A stretch of 64,000 bases of DNA from Candidatus Abyssobacteria bacterium SURF_5 (lineage in GTDB: Bacteria > Abyssobacteria > SURF-5): assembly GCA_003598085.1 (NCBI GenBank), contig QZKU01000127.1, positions 24,334-88,333 of the forward strand, in the 5' to 3' direction. Below are positions 52,213-60,544 of the stretch, piece after piece (within the stretch, counting starts at the first letter, position 1; every line of letters begins with the position of its first letter). The position numbers were made by a program, and so were the translations under genes. The notes beneath the pieces were generated by a model. The model did not search any database and was not told the DNA's origin. It was given only the letters and a program-made list of their open reading frames with translations.

Positions 52213-53223
52213 ATGAACCACTTGAAAAAACCTAAGCAGTTGAACAGCGGCCTCATCGCCGCCATCGACACGGGAGGAACATCCACCCGCTGTATCATTA
52301 CGGATTCAACGGCAAAGATCGTTGCCTCCGGATCTGGCGGTCCCGGAAATATTAACTTCGTTTCTGCCCGCTCCGTCCGCCAGGCGTTTGAGCACGCCCT
52401 GATGACCGCGCTCCATTCTTTCCACGGACGGATCTCGACGGCCGTCATTGCCGGTCCGCACCTGCCAAAGGGAATGCCGGCCGCTGTCTCTGATCGGACT
52501 GGAGCCGAAAAGGTGCTTATAATCGATGAATTCTCCGCGGCCCTCGCCGCCGGCCTCGGGAAAGCAAACGGCTGGGGGATTGTGGCGATGTCGGGGACCG
52601 GCTCCTTCTGCAAGGGCCGCAATAAAGCGGGTGCTGAAGCATATTCAGGAGGATGGGGGCCTTTGATCGGAGATGAGGGAAGCGCATATGAAATCGGGCT
52701 CGAAGCGCTTCGGGCGGTGGCTCAGGCCGCTGACGCTCGGCGCCAGGAAACCTTGCTGACCGGCGTTTTGCTCACGCACTTCTCCATCGAGCGGATTTCA
52801 GAACTGAGGCGCGTTCTCTACCGGCCGCCCTTGAAGCGACACCAGATCGCGGCCATCGCGAGGCTGGTTTCGGTCGTGGCGGCAAAAGGAGACGAAACCG
52901 CAGCCGTCATTCTGACGGCGGCCGGTCAGCGACTCGCTGCGCTCGCCATCCCGGTGGCGCTCTCTCTGTTTAGAGAAGACGAGCGTTTTCCCCTTGTCCT
53001 CTCAGGAGGAGTTCTCCGGCGCAACCGGCTCGTTGCATCCGCCGCGCGCGAAGTCATTGGAACCGTTCGACCGCGCGCCCGAATAATCCTGTCGCCGCTC
53101 GAACCTGTCGCCGGAGCGGTGATCGTCGGATTGGATGCGCAAGGGATCAAGATTGACCGAAGCATGATTGATAATTTGAGAAACAGCAGATTGGCCTCAG
53201 GAAAAATGCGGAGCGATACATGA
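52213..53223 (+). CDS. N-acetylglucosamine kinase-like protein (BadF/BadG ATPase family)
   Basis: 336 residues from the ATG at 52213; the frame is open to 51844 but that part is antisense to the coiled-coil gene and unlike the family. It shows the actin-like ATPase phosphate-1 motif AAIDTGGTSTRCII, adenosine-side GWGIVAMSGTGSFCKG, the domain block GGWGPLIGDEGSAYEIGLEALRAV and VLSGGVL. Members phosphorylate N-acetylglucosamine or act as CoA-reductase activators; the length and GGWGPLIGDEGS block favour the sugar kinase. Its stop overlaps the SIS-domain gene (ATGA at 53220), consistent with amino-sugar or cell-wall recycling. Confidence 0.88.
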   Translation: MNHLKKPKQLNSGLIAAIDTGGTSTRCIITDSTAKIVASGSGGPGNINFVSARSVRQAFEHALMTALHSFHGRISTAVIAGPHLPKGMPAAVSDRTGAEKVLIIDEFSAALAAGLGKANGWGIVAMSGTGSFCKGRNKAGAEAYSGGWGPLIGDEGSAYEIGLEALRAVAQAADARRQETLLTGVLLTHFSIERISELRRVLYRPPLKRHQIAAIARLVSVVAAKGDETAAVILTAAGQRLAALAIPVALSLFREDERFPLVLSGGVLRRNRLVASAAREVIGTVRPRARIILSPLEPVAGAVIVGLDAQGIKIDRSMIDNLRNSRLASGKMRSDT

Positions 53224-53921
53224 GCTTGTACTACGACAAAATCCTCGAATTGCTGAAGAAGATAAGCGACACGCAGGCGGGCGAGATCACACGCGCCGGA
53301 GCCACAGTCGGGAAAACAATCAAGGACGGCGGATTGGTGCATACGTTCGGAAGCGGGCATTCCGCAGCCATTGCATACGAGGCGCATGGGCGTGCCGGCG
53401 GGCTGGCCGCCGTCAGCGCCATCATCGATCCCCTGCGCGGGCTGGCCGAGAAGGTGGAAGGATACGGACGCGCATTGCTGACGCCGGTGCGGCTTCGCCC
53501 AACCGACTCGATGATCATCATCTCCAACTCCGGCCGCAACGCGCTCCCGATCGAGGTGGCGATGGTGGCTAAGGAACACGGGCTGCCCCTTATCGTTATC
53601 ACCTCGCTCGCACACTCGAAATCCGTCTCCTCCCGCCACTCGAGCGGCAAAAGACTTTTCGAGATCGCCGACATCGTTCTTGATAATCTCGGCGATCCCG
53701 GCGATGCAGCAGTCGCTCTTCCGCAGATTGATGTCCCGATGGGGCCCACCTCGACAATCACCGGCGCCTTCATCATGAATGAAATCATGATCAGCGCCGC
53801 CCAATGGTTGAGCGAGAATGGCATTCAGCCGCCCATTTTCAAGAGCGCAAATCTCGACGGCTCAAAAGATCACAACCTGCGGCTCCGCAACCTGTATGAC
53901 GCTCCGCTCAGGTTGTGGTAG
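53220..53921 (+). CDS. SIS-domain sugar-phosphate isomerase/etherase-like protein
   Basis: 233 residues of the UPF0309-type SIS group: GLVHTFGSGHSAAIAYEAHGRAGG at the phosphate-binding loop, SMIIISNSGRNALPIEVA (SIS signature) and DVPMGPTSTITGAFIMNEI. These bind phosphorylated amino sugars. Coupled to the upstream kinase, it probably processes the phosphosugar made there, for instance an N-acetylmuramate- or N-acetylglucosamine-type phosphate. The exact reaction is not assigned. It converges on the dipeptidase gene, with only six bases between them. Confidence 0.88.
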   Translation: MSLYYDKILELLKKISDTQAGEITRAGATVGKTIKDGGLVHTFGSGHSAAIAYEAHGRAGGLAAVSAIIDPLRGLAEKVEGYGRALLTPVRLRPTDSMIIISNSGRNALPIEVAMVAKEHGLPLIVITSLAHSKSVSSRHSSGKRLFEIADIVLDNLGDPGDAAVALPQIDVPMGPTSTITGAFIMNEIMISAAQWLSENGIQPPIFKSANLDGSKDHNLRLRNLYDAPLRLW

Positions 53922-53927
53922 CACGCA

Positions 53928-55265
53928 TCATCCCAGTTCTGCCGTCAGGCGCTCGGCGCAACAGGCGACACGATTCACGTTGTCGTGCATGAAGCCTTCA
54001 AGGAGATGCTTCGCCTGATCCCGTTTCCCGCGGCCCTCCAATAACGTGGCGGCGCCTTCCATCTCAGCGGCTTGTTTCACGAATTCCGACTCCAGTTCCG
54101 CCCATGCCGACTGCACAACGAATGTGTTCGACGCATAATCAGCCGCCACCGCCTCATCCAGACGCTTGAAGAGCCACCAGACGGAATCGTTCGAGGATGC
54201 TCCACCCGCCTTTAACAGTACGCTTGGCACGCGCCCCTGCAGATAGAGCGGCAGAAAGACGCCGCAGCACGGATTGCCGAATGAAGCCCAATACGTAACA
54301 AAAGGATACTTCCTCCGAATGTGAGCCACCACGCTCGCCGCCGTCGTGCCCACCGGATCGGCATGCATGCAGATCGAATAACATCTTCCTTCCGACGGAT
54401 CGAGACCGGGCGTAAAAGTCGTCCTGCTCTCGTAATGGTCCCGCAGAAATCGCATCATGATGTCCGGCGATATTTTCCCGCGGAATTCCTGCAGCAGATT
54501 CGTCGACTGGCGCAGGCGTTCCTCGGAAATATGCGGGGGCACCATCTCGGTGCTGCGGTAAACGGCGGAAAAATCGAACTGCCTGCTCTGGTCCCACCAG
54601 CCTTTCTCTGCCGCCCGCTGCATTGCGCTTTTGGAAACCCTGTCGTAATCTGATCCAATGGCGATGTGATTCGAGATACTTCCGACCGCATCGATTTCTT
54701 TCCGCGCGTACTCGCGGCCGGCGGTCTCGAGGATATACGCCTCGGCCTGGTCCGCGATCAGAAACGAGTTGCTGTAGCCCCAGTTCAAATGTTCGTAAGC
54801 CGCCCCTCCCTGCCCGTATTCTTCGATGAGCCGCGTTATCACCTCAAGAGCCGCCCGAGCCGTTCGCCCGCGCTCGAGCCCGAGCCGCACCAGATCCATT
54901 CCAAGCAGACCTGTTTCGGAAGGTTCTTCCTTGGTGAAGACGGCCTCGTTGCCAATGGCTACGCCATACTCGTTTACGCCGTGCTCGAATCCCCACAGCC
55001 AGTGCGGGCGCGATCCGATCACCGAATACGTCTCCTCCACCTGCGGGATTTCGAGATACTGGCATTTGACCGTCGAGCCCCGCTCGTGCTTCTTGCCGAA
55101 CTCCTGGCAAAGCGGCTGGCTCTCATCGGCGGGCCGATCACTGTTTTTCCCGAAAACCACCGAGCCGTCAGCCGTTGCCGAAGCCAGCGCAACAAGCGTG
55201 TCGCACCCCGCTATATACGCCTGTCGGCATGCTTTCTTTTTATCTGGAGAGTCCGAACAGAACAT
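53928..55265 (-). CDS. C69 family dipeptidase (N-terminal-nucleophile hydrolase)
   Basis: 445 residues. A 20-residue N-terminal segment precedes CDTLVALASATADGSVVFGKNSDRP, the family signature with Cys21 as the expected nucleophile after autoprocessing. Other blocks: GSRPHWLWGFEHGVNEYGVAIGNEAV, GYSNSFLIADQAEAYILETAGREYA, SNHIAIGSDYD, CYSICMHADP and YWASFGNPCCGVFLPLY. Family members cleave dipeptides or related amides. There is no signal peptide, so it is cytoplasmic unless the propeptide directs otherwise. The promoter region holds a 12-bp palindrome at 55290-55301. Confidence 0.92.
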   Translation of the reverse strand: MFCSDSPDKKKACRQAYIAGCDTLVALASATADGSVVFGKNSDRPADESQPLCQEFGKKHERGSTVKCQYLEIPQVEETYSVIGSRPHWLWGFEHGVNEYGVAIGNEAVFTKEEPSETGLLGMDLVRLGLERGRTARAALEVITRLIEEYGQGGAAYEHLNWGYSNSFLIADQAEAYILETAGREYARKEIDAVGSISNHIAIGSDYDRVSKSAMQRAAEKGWWDQSRQFDFSAVYRSTEMVPPHISEERLRQSTNLLQEFRGKISPDIMMRFLRDHYESRTTFTPGLDPSEGRCYSICMHADPVGTTAASVVAHIRRKYPFVTYWASFGNPCCGVFLPLYLQGRVPSVLLKAGGASSNDSVWWLFKRLDEAVAADYASNTFVVQSAWAELESEFVKQAAEMEGAATLLEGRGKRDQAKHLLEGFMHDNVNRVACCAERLTAELG

Positions 55266-55289
55266 ATTCCCCCCGCTGTTGATTCGTTC

Positions 55290-55301
55290 CGATAATTATC
55301 G
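55290..55301. promoter_or_regulatory. 12-bp perfect palindrome upstream of the dipeptidase gene
   Basis: CGATAATTATCG lies 25 bases before the dipeptidase ATG (55265, minus strand), where a dimeric repressor could block transcription or translation. Nothing identifies the binding protein. Confidence 0.35.
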
Positions 55302-55365
55302 TAACTTCGAACGCTGATGTGCCCAGCCGCACTCACTTCACTACTCGAGTGCACGGCGGGAATCC

Positions 55366-55395
55366 TTTACCTGCAATCGATTTGTATAGTATAAT
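55366..55395 (+). promoter_or_regulatory. Candidate sigma-70 promoter for the second sulfatase-like gene
   Basis: TTTACC (55366-55371), 18-base spacer, perfect TATAAT (55390-55395). The -10 region is flanked by ATCGAT repeats at about 55375 and 55394, a possible operator. The leader to the ATG at 55521 is about 120 bases and shows no other clear element. Confidence 0.5.
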
Positions 55396-55520
55396 CGATG
55401 CAATATTAGTCCGGCAATTCGTGGGCCGTCCTCGAACGGCGGCGGCTCTGGATGATTTTTTTTAAGCTGCTTTCCTGCAACAGCGTGCTTGCCGGACGAG
55501 GTGGAATATTCCCGGAGTAG

Positions 55521-56939
55521 TTGATGTTTAGAAGAAGGCTCCTTATATTCATCGCAGTTGTTGCACTCCTTGTCGGAATCGGCTTTGGCGGATGGCGGAC
55601 GCTCTCGGCGAAAAAAAAGCCTTACCGCCCTAATACAATCCTCATGACGCTCGATACCACTCGAATGGATTACCTCTCCTGCTACGGGTATCCGGCCAGG
55701 ATCACGCCTGTAATCGACAAGCTCGCCGAGGAAGGCCTCAAATACGAGTTCGCGATTAGCCCAAGCTCGTGGACGCTTCCCGCTCACGCCTCCATTTTCA
55801 CCGGCATGCTTCCTTCCTACCATAGCGCGCATTACGGAAAAGGCGAAAATGCCGAAAAGGGAGTTTTGGGCGGGCCGAGCTTCTATACCCTGCATCCGGC
55901 CTTCCCGACGCTGACCGAATGCCTCAAGGAAGCCGGCTATCTGACCAAAGCGATCGTCTCCGGACCGGTGCTTCAGGAGAAATTCGGATTCGGGCAGGGA
56001 TTCGACCATTATGACGATGATTTCCCGGCGGGCATGGAACATCGCGTCGGCGATGATACAACCGACCTCGCCATCGGATACCTCACCGCCTATGTCAGAG
56101 GATTACAGCAACAACCCTTCTTTCTCTTCCTTAATTATTTCGACCCGCATAACCCCTTTTCCGCACCCGCGCCCTGGGGCACGCCGGATTTGAATCCCGA
56201 CCTCGTGAACATCGCCAGCGGCCATTACGACGACGTTTACAAAGGAAATCGTGTGCTGACCGCGGAGGAGCGCGAGCTCCTCCTGAAAGAGTACGTCAAC
56301 GAGATCAGGTTCATGGATCACCAGATCGGCAGGCTCTTCTCTTATTTGAAAGATTGCGATCTCTATGATGACGCCTTTATCGTGATAACCTCGGATCACG
56401 GAGAATGCTTCGGTGAGCATGATCACCTCGAACACGGCCACTCGCTCAATGAAGAATTGCTCCGTGTTCCGCTGATCATAAAATATCCGGCGAAACACCG
56501 GAGATCCGGCGTCGTCAAGGAAAGAGTGTCCACCGCAGGAGTCATGTCCACTATTTTAGACTACCTCAACTTGCCGGCTCCCCCCGGCGTCAAATTCGCA
56601 AGCTTCGACACCGGCGGCCATGAACTCGCCGCGGAGATATTCGAAGACCTGAACTTCGTCCAGAAATACGGGGAAAGGTATTCGAGAAACCAGAAAGCCG
56701 TCTACGACGGCACCTTCAAGTTCATCTGGAGTTCCGACGGCAAACACGAACTGTACAATATCTCAAACGATCCGCTGGAAGTCGTCAATCTTTACGGCCG
56801 GATGCCCGACCTCGAAAAGCGTCTTCAGGCAAAGCTTGACCCGCTGATATACGAGTCAAACCGAATGACTTCTCTCACCACTCCCGAACTTGACGAAGAG
56901 CTGAGGGGACGCCTCCGAGCCCTCGGCTACATCCAATAA
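55521..56939 (+). CDS. Membrane-anchored sulfatase-like (alkaline phosphatase superfamily) protein
   Basis: 472 residues. N-terminal anchor helix (LLIFIAVVALLVGIGFGGW), metal site LMTLDTTRMDYLSCYGY, nucleophile region SSWTLPAHASIFTG, LNYFDPHNPFSAPAPW, second metal site TSDHGECFGEHDHLEHGHS and LRVPLIIKYP. As in the gene at 1-957, the position of the formylglycine motif reads T-L-P-A-H, not C/S-x-P-x-R, so it is unlikely to be a formylglycine sulfatase; a Thr nucleophile with a phosphodiester or phosphonate-like substrate is possible. The C-terminus has the typical ELYNISNDPLEVVNLYG block. It faces outward from the membrane. GGAG is placed before the ATG. Confidence 0.9.
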   Translation: MMFRRRLLIFIAVVALLVGIGFGGWRTLSAKKKPYRPNTILMTLDTTRMDYLSCYGYPARITPVIDKLAEEGLKYEFAISPSSWTLPAHASIFTGMLPSYHSAHYGKGENAEKGVLGGPSFYTLHPAFPTLTECLKEAGYLTKAIVSGPVLQEKFGFGQGFDHYDDDFPAGMEHRVGDDTTDLAIGYLTAYVRGLQQQPFFLFLNYFDPHNPFSAPAPWGTPDLNPDLVNIASGHYDDVYKGNRVLTAEERELLLKEYVNEIRFMDHQIGRLFSYLKDCDLYDDAFIVITSDHGECFGEHDHLEHGHSLNEELLRVPLIIKYPAKHRRSGVVKERVSTAGVMSTILDYLNLPAPPGVKFASFDTGGHELAAEIFEDLNFVQKYGERYSRNQKAVYDGTFKFIWSSDGKHELYNISNDPLEVVNLYGRMPDLEKRLQAKLDPLIYESNRMTSLTTPELDEELRGRLRALGYIQ

Positions 56940-57123
56940 ACGCAGCCCTTGCGGTGCGACTCCGTGTGATTGCCCTTAACTCATCCTCACAACCCGGTGG
57001 CACAGGCGTCCCGGCTGTAATTCTTGTTTTCCTCCCAAGCCCGCGGGGGAGGCTGTGGACTGTTACCTGTCTTTCTCCCCCCGGCTGTAGACAGCAAACT
57101 GCGAACCAGGGACTGCCTTTCCT

Positions 57124-57151
57124 CTTGGTGTCTTTGTGCCTTTGTGGTTGG
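57124..57151. repeat. Dispersed intergenic repeat (TGTCTTTGTGCCTTTGTGG type)
   Basis: The stretch TGTCTTTGTGCCTTTGTGG within 57124-57151 is a sequence I recognise from intergenic regions of many unrelated bacterial genomes; its function is unknown. Just upstream, 57051-57096 has TGTGGACTGT and CTGTAGACAG, related to the heptamer repeats at 61-63 kb. The whole 56940-57181 stretch contains no gene. Confidence 0.45.
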
Positions 57152-57181
57152 TTTTATTCCTCATTTTTGCCCCAAAAACCT

Positions 57182-57209
57182 GAGGGGCGGCCCCACCGGG
57201 CCGCCCCTC
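57182..57209. terminator. Bidirectional intrinsic terminator
   Basis: GAGGGGCGGCCC (57182-57193) and GGGCCGCCCCTC (57198-57209) form a perfect 12-bp stem with a 4-base loop. T-rich sequence follows on the plus strand and GGTTTTTGG on the minus strand. It lies 28 bases beyond the acyl-CoA dehydrogenase stop (57238, minus) and downstream of the sulfatase-like gene (plus), so it can end both convergent transcripts. Confidence 0.85.
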
Positions 57210-57237
57210 TATTACTTCTTATATTTTTTCTTGCCGC

Positions 57238-58377
57238 CTACCGCAACAGATTCGCCGCTATCACCAGCCGCTGAATCTCCGACGTGCCTTCATAAATCTC
57301 CGTGATCTTGGCGTCGCGGAAATTGCGCTCGACCGGATACTCCTTCGAGTAGCCGTAGCCGCCGTGAATCTGCACCGCTTTCGTCGCCGTCTTCATCGCC
57401 GTCTCCGACGCGAACAGTTTCGCCATCGCCGATTCGGCGCTGTGGCGCTTGCCGGTATCCTTTAACCACGCCGCACGGTAAAGCAGCATGCGCGCTGCGT
57501 CGATCTCGGTCGCCATATCCGCCAGCATCCATTGAATCGCCTGGAACTTCGCGATCGGCTGATTGAACTGAACGCGTTCGAGCGAGTACTTGACCGATTG
57601 CTCCATCGCCGCGCGCGCGATCCCGACGGCCTGCGCCGCAATCCCGATGCGGCCGGCATCGAGCGTCTGCATGGCTATCTTGAATCCTGCGCCGAGCTCG
57701 CCGAACTGGTTGATCTTGGGCACCCGACAATCTTCGAAAATGAGTTCGGCCGTTCCGGAAGCGTTGAGGCCCAGCTTCTTCTCGATTTTGCCGACGCGAT
57801 AGCCCGGCGTGCCATTCTCGACCACGAACGTGCTGATTCCCTTGGCGCCTTTGCTCTTGTCGGTGACCGCAAACACGATGGCCGTATCGGCATGACTGCC
57901 GTTCGTGATGAAGATCTTGCTCCCGTTGATCACCCAATGGTCGCCATCGAGAACGGCGGTCGTCTTCTGGTTCGCGGCATCCGAGCCGGCGCTCGGCTCG
58001 GTCAGCCCGAAGCAGCCGATCTTTTTCCCCGACGCGAGTGGCGTGAGAAATTTCTGCTTCTGTTCCTCGTTGCAGTTCTTCACCAGCGGATCGCACACGA
58101 GCGAATTATTGACCGACATGATGACGGCGGTATTCGCGCATGCAACCGAGACCTCTTCCATCGCGATCGAGTAACATACGTAGTCCATGCCGGCGCCGCC
58201 GTATTCCTCGGGAATCGCCACGCCCATCAGCCCGAGTTCGCCCATCTTCTGCGCGAGCTCGACCGGGAAACGGTGCGTCTCATCGAGTTCGGCGGCAAGC
58301 GGGGCGACTTCCTTCTCCGCGAAATTGCGCGCCATGTCCTGGATCATTCGTTGTTCATCGGTGAGTTCCAAATTCAT
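57238..58377 (-). CDS. Acyl-CoA dehydrogenase, short-chain type
   Basis: 379 residues, the usual length. FAD-dependent acyl-CoA dehydrogenase blocks: GVAIPEEYGGAGMDYVCY, FGLTEPSAGSDA, WVINGSKIFITNGSHAD, GAGFKIAMQTLDAGRIGIAAQAVGIARAA, QIHGGYGYSKEYPVER and IYEGTSEIQRLVIA, with catalytic Glu at about residue 363. It oxidises a short-chain acyl-CoA to the enoyl-CoA, or reduces crotonyl-CoA if partnered with electron-transfer flavoprotein; no Etf genes lie here. GGAGG is eight bases before the ATG. With the thiolase at 58962-60143 it suggests beta-oxidation or butyrate-type metabolism. Confidence 0.95.
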   Translation of the reverse strand: MNLELTDEQRMIQDMARNFAEKEVAPLAAELDETHRFPVELAQKMGELGLMGVAIPEEYGGAGMDYVCYSIAMEEVSVACANTAVIMSVNNSLVCDPLVKNCNEEQKQKFLTPLASGKKIGCFGLTEPSAGSDAANQKTTAVLDGDHWVINGSKIFITNGSHADTAIVFAVTDKSKGAKGISTFVVENGTPGYRVGKIEKKLGLNASGTAELIFEDCRVPKINQFGELGAGFKIAMQTLDAGRIGIAAQAVGIARAAMEQSVKYSLERVQFNQPIAKFQAIQWMLADMATEIDAARMLLYRAAWLKDTGKRHSAESAMAKLFASETAMKTATKAVQIHGGYGYSKEYPVERNFRDAKITEIYEGTSEIQRLVIAANLLR

Positions 58378-58444
58378 ATCTCACGCCTCCGGATTTCGTT
58401 TGAATTCATTCGAACCAGTCACGTCTTAAATCTTGTTACTTATG

Positions 58445-58735
58445 TCAAGGCGAATCCTTGGAACTGTGGTTAGTTCCCTTTTCAGCAAGCGTCTCAAGTC
58501 GCCGGAGTTTTTCGAGTATCTCGTGTATCGAGTCCATCACCCGAAGATTGAGGACTGATATCAATAAAGAACCCGCTAAAATTGCCAAGCTATTGAGAAA
58601 AATCTGCCCGCTCATTCTTTCCGCAATAGTATTCTCTTCTTTTATGCCCAACCGAGCATTGGCTGTTGCGAACCCGACGATAATTGCTATGAAAAAGATC
58701 GTTGCAATTTTATCTTTTGTAATTTTGAATTTCAT
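58445..58735 (-). CDS. Small membrane protein of unknown function
   Basis: 96 residues: helix 1 (IATIFFIAIIVGFATANARLG), helix 2 (IFLNSLAILAGSLLISVLNLRV), then a short charged coiled coil (HEILEKLRRLETLAEKG). Strong GGAGG lies eight bases before the ATG, which argues it is real despite its AT-rich composition and a competing open frame on the other strand. No family recognised. It lies between the thiolase and acyl-CoA dehydrogenase genes, with 67 bases to the latter. Confidence 0.65.
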   Translation of the reverse strand: MKFKITKDKIATIFFIAIIVGFATANARLGIKEENTIAERMSGQIFLNSLAILAGSLLISVLNLRVMDSIHEILEKLRRLETLAEKGTNHSSKDSP

Positions 58736-58797
58736 GTAGTCTTCCTCCCAAGCCTATGCACGCCGTCAACAACCACACAAAAGATGATTCCTGATCT

Positions 58798-58825
58798 CCC
58801 CCTTTCCTAAGGGGGACTAAGGGGG
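58798..58825. repeat. Dispersed CCCCCTT..AAGGGGG palindromic repeat
   Basis: CCCCCTT (58798-58804) pairs with AAGGGGG (58809-58815), followed by ACTAAGGGGG. This is the common intergenic repeat seen in many environmental bacteria. A related copy is at 63880-63898. Confidence 0.6.
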
Positions 58826-58927
58826 ATTTTAGCATCAAGCCCCTCAAAGTGAAAGGAAGACTTGCAATCAATCGGGCAATATGTTCTTATGCCAACGCCT
58901 CCTCATCTTCAAATCCAAAATCTAAAA

Positions 58928-58950
58928 CTTCTGCTGAGCTTGTCGAAGCA
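58928..58950. repeat. Dispersed repeat with CTGAGCTTGTCGAAG core
   Basis: The stretch contains CTGCTGAGCTTGTCGAAGC, an intergenic sequence found in many bacterial genomes. It sits just after the thiolase stop (58962, minus strand). The 226-base gap 58736-58961 holds this repeat and the preceding palindrome and nothing else recognisable. Confidence 0.55.
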
Positions 58951-58961
58951 TCCAAAATTAA

Positions 58962-60143
58962 TTATCTTTCCACCATCAGGGCGACCGCTTCGCCGCCGCC
59001 AATGCAAAGGGTCGCAAGCCCGCGCTTCGCATTGCGCTGTTTCATCGCATACAGCAACGTCACGAAGATTCTCGCCCCGCTGGCGCCGATCGGATGCCCG
59101 AGCGCGACCGCCCCGCCCTTCACGTTCACTTTCGAGGTATCGAGCTTGAATTCCGTATTCGCCGCGATGGTGACAACCGCGAACGCTTCATTGATCTCGA
59201 ACAGGTCGACGTCGGCCGGAGTCATTTTCGTTTTCGCAAACAGTTTCTTCAGCGCGTCGACCGGCGCAATCGTAAACCATTCCGGCTCGCGGCTCGCCGT
59301 GCTGTGAGCCACAATCCGGGCAAGCGGCGTGAGGCCGTTCTTCTTTGCATAGTCGGCCGATGTGACAACGACCGCCGCCGCGCCGTCATTGATCGAGGAC
59401 GCATTCGCCGCGGTGACCGTGCCATCCTTCTTGAACGCGCCCGAAAGTTTCGGGATCTTATCCATCTTCGCGCGGCCCGGCCCCTCATCCTCGCTCACCA
59501 CGACCGGGTCTCCCTTTTTCTGAGGGATCGTTACCGGCACTATCTCCTCTTTGAAAAGGCCTTCTTTCTGCGCCTTCTGAGCGCGCGTAAAGCTCTCGAT
59601 GGCAAACGCATCCTGCATCTGCCGCGTGATGCCGAATTTCTCGGCGCACAGCTCAGCCGCATTGCCCATATGGAAATCGTTGTACACGTCCCACAGGCCA
59701 TCCTTGATCATGAGATCGTAAATCTTGCCGTCGCCCATGCGGTAGCCGCCGCGAGCACGATCAAGCGCATACGGTGCGCGCGTCATGTTCTCCATGCCGC
59801 CCGCAACAATAACCTCGGCCTCGCCCACACGAATGGCGTCAAACGCAAGCATCACCGACTTCAGGCCGGAGCCGCAGACTTTGTTGATCGTCATGCAGCC
59901 CACCTCCCGCGGAAGACCCGCTCCGATAGCGGCCTGCCGCGCGGGCGCCTGCCCCAGACCGGCGGGAAGAACGCATCCCATGATGCATTCATTCACTTCC
60001 TGCGGTGAAATGCCTGCGCGCGCGATTGCTTCCTTTATAGCAATGCTACCCAATTGAGTGGCCGGAACATCGGACAGCACTCCCTGAAAGCTGCCGACGG
60101 GCGTCCTTGCGGCTCCAACAATAACGACTTCTCTCATTTCCAA
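58962..60143 (-). CDS. Acetyl-CoA acetyltransferase (thiolase)
   Basis: 393 residues, standard for thiolase II. Nucleophile C90 in NKVCGSGLKSV, NEAFAV, H350 in GGAVALGHPIGASGAR and C380 in LCIGGGEAVAL are all present. It condenses two acetyl-CoA or cleaves acetoacetyl-CoA. AGGAG precedes the ATG at 60143. With the acyl-CoA dehydrogenase downstream on the same strand it fits a short-chain fatty acid pathway, but hydratase and hydroxyacyl-CoA dehydrogenase genes are not in this window. Confidence 0.96.
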   Translation of the reverse strand: MEMREVVIVGAARTPVGSFQGVLSDVPATQLGSIAIKEAIARAGISPQEVNECIMGCVLPAGLGQAPARQAAIGAGLPREVGCMTINKVCGSGLKSVMLAFDAIRVGEAEVIVAGGMENMTRAPYALDRARGGYRMGDGKIYDLMIKDGLWDVYNDFHMGNAAELCAEKFGITRQMQDAFAIESFTRAQKAQKEGLFKEEIVPVTIPQKKGDPVVVSEDEGPGRAKMDKIPKLSGAFKKDGTVTAANASSINDGAAAVVVTSADYAKKNGLTPLARIVAHSTASREPEWFTIAPVDALKKLFAKTKMTPADVDLFEINEAFAVVTIAANTEFKLDTSKVNVKGGAVALGHPIGASGARIFVTLLYAMKQRNAKRGLATLCIGGGEAVALMVER

Positions 60144-60473
60144 TTCTCCTGATTAACGGAAAGTACGCTCTGAAGTTTGTTGCCTGAACAATGTCCTCCT
60201 CATACGGTATTCGAGACGGGTTGATTCTTCAACTTTAAATCGCGGCCGAAAGGAGCGGCCGGCAGCGCTTGCTGATTGTTGGCTGGTTCCGCGCGATCCA
60301 AAATTCAAGATTCGACGCCGCTCGTGCGGGTTTGGGGTGAAAATCAACAGGCCAAACGCGCTGTATTCTAACAGAACCCGCCGCAGCGTGTCAACGCGCA
60401 AAACCCCAGATCTCCGCCCCTCGCCCATTGCTGTATTTTAACCCTGTCCCTAGTCCATGCCCCATTCCGGGTG
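60144..60473. other. Gene-free gap
   Basis: About 330 bases between divergent genes. Short open frames here have no ribosome site or recognisable product. I see a short palindromic stretch (TTGATTCTTCAA near 60216) but nothing I can assign with confidence. Confidence 0.5.
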
Positions 60474-60501
60474 TTAAACTTAAGTAGAGGTTAGATATAA
60501 T
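60474..60501 (+). promoter_or_regulatory. Sigma-70-type promoter for the membrane protein gene
   Basis: TTAAAC (60474-60479), a 16-base spacer and a perfect TATAAT (60496-60501), 44 bases before the ATG at 60545. Confidence 0.6.
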
Positions 60502-60544
60502 TACTCAAATATAAAATGCGCTAAACAAACGGGTAAAGGATTCC

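Noticed and set aside
60153..60428. Minus-strand 91-codon open frame between thiolase and the membrane protein gene
   Set aside because: No ribosome site, Arg-rich composition and no recognisable sequence.
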